From assembly GCA_964035795.1 (NCBI GenBank), contig OZ038324.1, forward strand, positions 9,830,772 to 9,894,771: DNA of 64,000 bases, written 5' to 3'. The notes under the pieces are model-generated. The model saw only the letters and a program-made list of their open reading frames with translations, was not told where the DNA came from and made no database searches. Below are positions 56,901-64,000 of this stretch, in pieces. Position numbers and translations under genes: made by a program. Position 1 is the stretch's first letter; every line of letters starts with the position of its first letter. The DNA comes from Pterobdella sp. o SKG-2022. Taxonomy: Eukaryota; Annelida; Clitellata; Hirudinida; Piscicolidae.

Positions 56901-58290
56901 AGCCTGTACCCGTATCTGTGTTTTGCAAGGATTTATCTTGAAAGAGGGTATGATCGGAGAGTTTAGATGAACTGGTAGAAGGTGTGGATAGGTTATTGGT
57001 TGGGGCATCTATAGCTGGTATGAGGTGGAGAGAAGAGTTAAGAGAAGATGGGGGAGGTTGGTCCCACAATGTTGTTGCTGGAGATGGAGTTATTTCTCTA
57101 CCAATAATTTTTCGATGTATGAGCAAACTTTCAGCAGAACTTCTTAAAGGTTGGTAGGAGGATGGTGAATGTGTTGAGAATACTTTGGGTGTTTCTTCCT
57201 TTTCATCTGATGATTTTGCTTTTGATTCCTTCTTCTCTATATTGTTGGTTTTTGATGAAGTCAGATTTGAATTACTTTCAATATTATCAAAAGAAGGTTC
57301 CTTTTGGGATGGTGTGTCTTTTGATTTTGTATCAAATAATTCTGTTTTTGTTGAAGTGGATGGCATAAGAGGATTATCATATTGAGCCACTTCATTGTCG
57401 AATATCTTTGAGTCTGAAGCATCTTCTTGATGTTTGTCATTGAAGTCCTCTCTGATGGCAGTAGGTGTTAAGATGTCAAGAGATATGGGAGGGACATTTT
57501 TATTTGTAGACTCCTTAGTAACTCTTCGAAACTGATTATTTTTTGGGACACCCGTGGTTGTATTGTTCGGCAAAGATGGCATTGAGGGTAATGGTTCAAT
57601 ACTGGGTGGTTTTGAAAATGATTCTGTAGTGTCTAACATTTGGGGGATTGCAGTTGTTACTGTTGTTGGAAATTGAAGAGAAGAAGGGCTTGAAATATTT
57701 GATATATCATAAGTTGTTTTGGGAAGCTGAGGGTTTTCTAAAAATTTTGAATAATTTTGAGGAGTGATTGAATGAGAATCAGGCATATCATTTTTTGTTA
57801 ATGGAATGTTTTTAGATTCATTAAGTGATTGTTTGTTATTTTCATTAGTGTTGGTTTCATTATTTACAATTTTATTTGATTTAGAATCATCAATGTTGAC
57901 ACGTTCATTTTTATCCGCATAATATTCATTATTAAGATAATTATAACTTTTTTGTTGCAGAGCTTGGGAGGAATTGAATTCGGGAAGATAGTTACTCTGG
58001 TTGTAGCTAAATGCGTAATCCGACTGATAATTTGCATTTTCATTTTGATAATACTGACCGCCAGAAAAACCGTAAAAATCATTATTTTGGAAATTTTGTT
58101 TGCCTTGAAACGGAGAACCTTTTTGTTCACCAGAGAAGGCGTATTCAGGTGGGTAATACATCATTTCATTATAATCATACGGTGCTTGACCCCACTGTTC
58201 ATTAGGCAAATTTTTGGTGTTACTTTGTTCTTGATCCGTGTTTTGATTCTCAAAATTTGGGAGCCCCCTGCCAAACGGTGCATTTGACAT
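47900..58290 (-). CDS. SEC16: Sec16, ER exit-site scaffold for COPII vesicles
   Basis: A first large exon (55547-58290, start MSNAPFGRG; an in-frame upstream Met lies at 58356) encodes a disordered N-terminus ending in an Arg/Asp/Tyr/Ser-rich tract. About 25 further exons follow. The central conserved domain shows [20 protein letters not shown] (52775-52875), [16 protein letters not shown] and IILGDTL (52090-52205), [16 protein letters not shown] sequence (51770-51850) and [11 protein letters not shown] (51100-51130). The C-terminal domain shows [20 protein letters not shown] (49210-49290), [11 protein letters not shown] and [12 protein letters not shown] (48560-48780). It ends FGGRRMYPK with TAA at 47900-47902. 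Sec16 concentrates Sec13/31 and Sec23/24 at ER exit sites. The order and both conserved blocks make the call firm. Individual exon edges are approximate. Confidence 0.96.
48125..48480 (-). repeat. Gln/Pro-rich coding minisatellite in SEC16
   Basis: A 21-24 bp unit encoding QPFQPQQ and QLFQPQQ variants is repeated about a dozen times inside one exon. The other two frames of this stretch (Asn/His-rich, or Val-rich on the opposite strand) are shadows. Confidence 0.85.
54677..54871. mobile_element. MITE-like element with terminal inverted repeats in a SEC16 intron
   Basis: The left arm 54677-54707 begins CTGACCAATAGGATTGAAGC. The right arm 54841-54871 is its reverse complement with about 3 mismatches, ending CCTATTGGTCAG. 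The 130-bp interior is AT-rich and non-coding. Total about 195 bp. No clear target-site duplication was seen. Confidence 0.75.
55650..56240 (-). other. Arg/Asp/Glu/Tyr/Ser-rich low-complexity tract of SEC16
   Basis: About 190 codons of [40 protein letters not shown] type. It resembles the RD/RS-rich tails of splicing factors rather than the usual Sec16 N-terminal region, but it is in frame with the rest of the exon. Confidence 0.85.
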
Positions 58291-58525
58291 ATTGACTATT
58301 TCCTCAGATAAGTTAAACGCAGTTTTTGTGTCGATAATTATAGCGTAATTGAACAATTTAAATTTTATATTTAAGCAGTGTAAAAATATTTTACACCTTT
58401 TTAATATTGTGCAAGTTAAGATGTGTTAATTTTTCATAATTTCAATTTCCGGTCTACGTGTCCTAAATAAAGGTTAAGAATTAATTCGATTAAAATAAAG
58501 GCATTGAAAATATTTATTCTCGAAA

Positions 58526-59186
58526 TCAACTTTTAATTAAATTATATTTTTTATATTTCCAAACAGTATCAATGCCGCAGCCATGAGTGAATGGTTGAGT
58601 GTTGCCCTTAAAAGGAAATCTGCAAGCAACCACCGTGGCATCGTTTTTCATTTCTTTTATCAATTTAGTTTGTAAAGGTTCCATTAAAGAATCAACTCCA
58701 AATATTATAATGTTATCATAGCTGGATAAATTATGTTTGAAAATATTTTCTCTTCTGAAGGTTGTTTGATTATATGTACCAGCATAAAGTGATTTGAATT
58801 TAGAGTATAAAACCAACCAAAAATTCAACTCTACACCCACTGATTGGTAATTTTTTTTGGCAGCTTCAATTACAATTCTACCATCCCCACTTCCCAAGTC
58901 AATCAATTTACCTTTTTGAGAGCCTAAAGCTTCAAATATATTTTTTATTTGAGTTTCAGTAGCGGGAACAAACGGAAGACAAATTTTTCTCAATGCAGGA
59001 GATAAAAATGGGGTCGTGATCGCAAACACAGCTGCCACAGAAATTCCTGATAAAGCAAGAACAAACTTCCCTACGTTTGAAATTGGTGTTTCACTTTTTT
59101 TGCTTTTTGAATCTTCCCATTTTTTTTCCTGATAAAATAAAATATGAATAAAATTCCTAAAAAAATCTTTATTATTTCGTTACCAT
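58526..59186 (-). CDS. ATPSCKMT: ATP synthase subunit c lysine N-methyltransferase
   Basis: The main exon, 58526-59128, encodes a hydrophobic anchor (FVLALSGISVAAVFAITTPF), then LPFVPATETQIKNIFEAL and the SAM-binding motif LIDLGSGDGRIVIEA. It continues with GVELNFWLVLYSKFKSLY, IIIFGVDSLMEPLQTKL and CRFPF, as in FAM173B/ATPSCKMT. The family trimethylates a lysine of the c-subunit of mitochondrial ATP synthase, so the anchor is probably a mitochondrial inner-membrane or targeting segment. The proposed start is an ATG at 59184-59186, directly followed by a GTAACG donor. A 55-bp intron (59129-59183) then leads to MEKKWEDSK. An internal Met start is the alternative. Only 235 bp separate its stop from the SEC16 start. 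Confidence 0.9.
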
Positions 59187-60759
<1,573 letters not shown>

Positions 60760-62811
60760 AATTTAATTATTTCTAGTGTTATTCTTCCCCTTGCTGTTTT
60801 TAATATTTTTTTGTTTTAGTTTTATGTTATTTGTTTAATAATATTTTCAAATATTTTTTTTATCACTATTTCTCCAATATTTCTATTTATTCAATTATTT
60901 TTAATTCTTGTTCTTATTTATTCTTTCTTTCAGTCTTTTTTATGCTTATTATTATTATTACTTTCAAATAATTTATATAACCGAGTATCTGCTGAATAGC
61001 ACACAAATTCAAACAAACATTCACTCAAAAATTGAATTTTTAAATTAATGAAAAAATAAATTGGAATAATCAAAAAAATGAGGATATAATTTGTAAAAGT
61101 ATCAAAAAAAGCCTGCATTATAGTAATGGTTACAGAGTTAAGTGCACTTTTCATCCTCCAGAAAACATCTTCCCATAGTCTTCCGATAATTCTTAGTATA
61201 TCTTTGCCATTACTATGTTTTCTGCTTTATTAATAGATTCATATGTTTGATGTTGAGTGAGATTCAAATTGAAATATATTTTTTAATGAAATTATTCTAA
61301 ATCGTTGTTATGGAAGGTGAAATTCGATTCAGCCATACTAATAAAAGATTTTGAAATAAATTCAAAAAAAAAGTTGGTGTTGGTAAAAACTTTCAAATCA
61401 AAACCACAGAAACGTTTTGTATACAACTACACAACACTCATGATGTTGCACAACATTGAAAGCAACAATGTTGACCACAAAGTCTTGTCAACAACTCATT
61501 TCAACAATTGAACAATTTTATTCACATAGTTCAATTTTAATATTTAAATCCAAATTAATCTCCACAATATTCTTTTTCAATCCTCAAAATACCGATAAAA
61601 TGAGAGCAGAATTTATGTTAAAGAGTCAAGCTTTTCTGAGAAAAGACATGACCGTCTGTATTGTAACTTAAGATTTATTTATGAGTTATTGACAAGACGA
61701 CGAACAATGGGTCGTTGGTGTGTTGCAACCATATTAATAGTTCTGACAATAATAACAATAATAGAAATGTTAATAAAACAATAGTTTAAATAATAAGGAT
61801 AATAATATATTAATATCGAAAATATTCATGTAACACTGGTTCTAATAATAATGCCATAGTAATGATATGACAATAATAATAATAATGATGAGAATAAGAA
61901 TAATATATTTTTTCATTATTCTTCAAAGCGAGGTTGCTACGTTATAATTGGTTGAATTTGTTGTTGTAACGATTAGGTCAGCAATCCCTGTCTTAAAAGG
62001 GCACTATTGTCAAACTTAGGTTCTTACTGTTCCTTCTAGCATTTTTTATGGTGTTCAGTTGTTGAAATGGAAGTATATTTCTTCAAAGACCCCTTTTTTT
62101 TCTGGTGGGTTTTAGGCATATGAAGTTAGGATGAAGTTATATTTAATTGAAGACCCCCCAATTTTGATGGGTTGAAACATAGGGTGAGGTTCATGAGAAA
62201 GTTTAGAAGCTGGCCTCTTTTTTTGAAAGAGAAGGAAGCAGAAGTTTAAAAATAAAGGAGTGGGAACTCTTTGAAAAATGTTGGCAATTAAATGTTAGTT
62301 ATGTTCTCTTTGAGGTTAAGGCGTGTAAACCCCTAAGTTTTGCTTTATTTTTTCATGTTGGATTAAAAATTACCATAAGTTGAGAGGTTTTTAAAATGGT
62401 GAGAAAACTTCATAAGTGGGAAATTTATCTAAGGTAGCATTAAAATTCACATTATTTGAAGATTTTCAAAGATTATTTCTTAAGTTGAAAGTTTTTTAAG
62501 ATTGTATAAATATTTCCTAAGTTACAAGGTTGTTCTGAGATTCTAAAATTTTCCATAAGTGAAGTTTTTCACCATGGTTTCGCCACTGTAACTCATCACC
62601 ATTGTTTCCCCACTGTAACTCATCAGTACTGGCTTTACATTGATGGTATTATGGTGTGAAGTTGATGCATCTAAGTTTTATAAGTGAATTTAAAAAAAAG
62701 ATTGTCACTTTTTAACACCTGAATCTATAAAAAACTAGAGTTTTGACAACATAAAGCAGATGGAATCTACAAGAAACTAAACATGCAAGCATAAATAAAC
62801 ACACGCCCAAA

Positions 62812-62815
<4 letters not shown>
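60760..62815. other. AT-rich intergenic DNA without recognised genes
   Basis: Includes scattered AAT/ATT triplet patches (60940-60960, 61740-61910) and a short 28-30 bp tandem pair at about 62572-62626 (CCATGGTTTCGCCACTGTAA-type). No coding exon is supported. Confidence 0.65.

Positions 62816-62889
<74 letters not shown>
62816..62889. repeat. (CA)n microsatellite
   Basis: About 37 CA units, ending at AAACACAT. Confidence 0.97.
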
Positions 62890-62895
<6 letters not shown>

Positions 62896-64000
62896 TATGA
62901 ACACACCACACTTATTAAAAAAACGATGGCACAAACAACAAGTCTACTTTTAAATGCTAAAAAACAACACTTAACATGTAAATACTACAACATAGTAATG
63001 CATAGCTCATGTATAATGGTTTAGAGTATGCTGTTGAGAATATAAAAAACACATACAAAAATGGAATGTAAGATTAAAGAAGCATAAAAAAAAGATAATT
63101 ATGGATATATAGTAAAACAAACAAATAGTTAATAAAACACACAGTTATAAAGAGTAGAACATTCAGATATATAGTGAAATAACACACATAAGGAGAAGAA
63201 TATAGTTCATACATAGGCAGATAATAATAGTTAATATAAGAGCATGTATTTCTAGCTGGTATAAGGACATCCATAGATATTTTGAGATCAGAAATAGATA
63301 TGTAATACAGGAATATTTAACTAGTTCATATGGGATGTAATGATAGTTTCAATAGTTAGTGAAGGAGTATGTATATATAGTTAATATTAGAGTTCGTATA
63401 GGTAGTTAGTATGGAGGTCTGTATAGGTGGTTAGTATGGGGGTCTGTATAGGTGGTTAGTATAGAAACGACCTATACATTTTTGAAGAGAATAGAAGAAA
63501 ATATTTCAACTTGCTAGACGTGCTGGCGCCTAAGTTGCTTTTGTTTTTATGATTTATGATGTTTTTATTATTGGTTTGTGTTATTTTTTCTATTTTTTCA
63601 TATTTTTGAGATTTCGTTAATTATTTTTATTCATTAATGTGTTTTTCAAATTTTTTTTTTGTTTTACTTGTATTTCTCTCAATAATGTTCTCCGCTTCTT
63701 TTTGATAGCATAATTTTTCTATTATTTATATAATTAATAATTATTTTTATTCCTATTATTAGCATTTCTTTAGTGTTTATCAATTATTATTTTTATTATC
63801 CTTTTTGTCATATTTTTGACGTGAAACATTGCTACCACGTTTAAAGTTCATTTTTTAAAATTTGTTACGAAGCATTTTTCAGATCAAGTGTCAAAAACCT
63901 CAAAAGTTAATTAGTTTCAATTCAAATTTTCTCATTATTAATATTATTTTTCAGTTATATCATTATCTAATTCCACTTTTCCAGCAGAAAGCGTACACAA
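62890..64000. other. AT-rich intergenic DNA
   Basis: No gene is recognised up to the window end. Contains the small minisatellite at about 63385-63465. Confidence 0.65.
63385..63465. repeat. Short minisatellite, unit about 24-25 bp
   Basis: Three near-copies of GGTCTGTATAGGTGGTTAGTATGG-type sequence in tandem. Confidence 0.8.

Noticed and set aside
57162..58287. Plus-strand frames opposite the first SEC16 exon
   Set aside because: Antisense shadows of a long, low-complexity coding exon.

Overview
This is animal nuclear DNA: AT-rich, intron-bearing (many introns of 55-150 bp, GT-AG), rich in microsatellites, with no prokaryotic features. The gene set (CCK/sulfakinin-type receptor, BCR/ABR, DEG/ENaC, PPCDC, hnRNP K, COX5A, SEC16, ATPSCKMT) is bilaterian. 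The style fits an invertebrate, perhaps a lophotrochozoan such as an annelid, but the species assignment is an inference. Exon limits below come from reading splice sites and homologous protein patterns by eye. No alignment was run.

Layout, left to right. (1) 1-1212: decayed 3' end of a jockey-type LINE. (2) 2100-4649 (+): last three exons of an unidentified helical-repeat (ARM/HEAT-like) gene. (3) 4165-6888: a head-to-tail tandem duplication of 1,376 bp. It carries the 3' ends of this gene and of the convergent receptor gene. (4) 6818-12820 (-): cholecystokinin/sulfakinin-type GPCR, broken in TM7 as assembled, with an 855-bp CA/TG repeat next to its first 5' splice site. (5) 14232-18593 (-): one or two genes with Ig, sushi and Thr-rich exons plus a basic C-terminal exon. 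(6) 19713-26996 (-): BCR/ABR-type protein (RhoGEF, PH, C2, RhoGAP). (7) 28401-41536 (+): a very large DEG/ENaC channel gene whose extracellular part holds PAN-like, MAM, kringle, LDLa and CUB domains plus two long Lys/Ser-rich inserts. (8) 41999-43226 (+): PPCDC. (9) a minus-strand series of housekeeping genes: hnRNP K (43489-45858), COX5A (46386-47101), SEC16 (47900-58290) and ATPSCKMT (58526-59186). (10) 59187-64000: AT-rich, gene-poor DNA with an (ATT)n tract, a CA tract and a small minisatellite.

The most unusual object is the DEG/ENaC gene. TM1 and the first palm strand lie at the 5' end, and the remaining palm/thumb signatures and TM2 lie 10-13 kb downstream on the same strand. Between them is a mosaic of adhesion and protease-type modules. 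The second notable object is the tandem duplication, whose two breakpoints fall inside exons of two convergent genes, with a 28-bp loss that removes the receptor's NPxxY motif.

The housekeeping genes have no obvious shared pathway. COX5A and ATPSCKMT both serve mitochondrial oxidative phosphorylation, PPCDC serves CoA synthesis, SEC16 organises ER exit sites and hnRNP K binds RNA.
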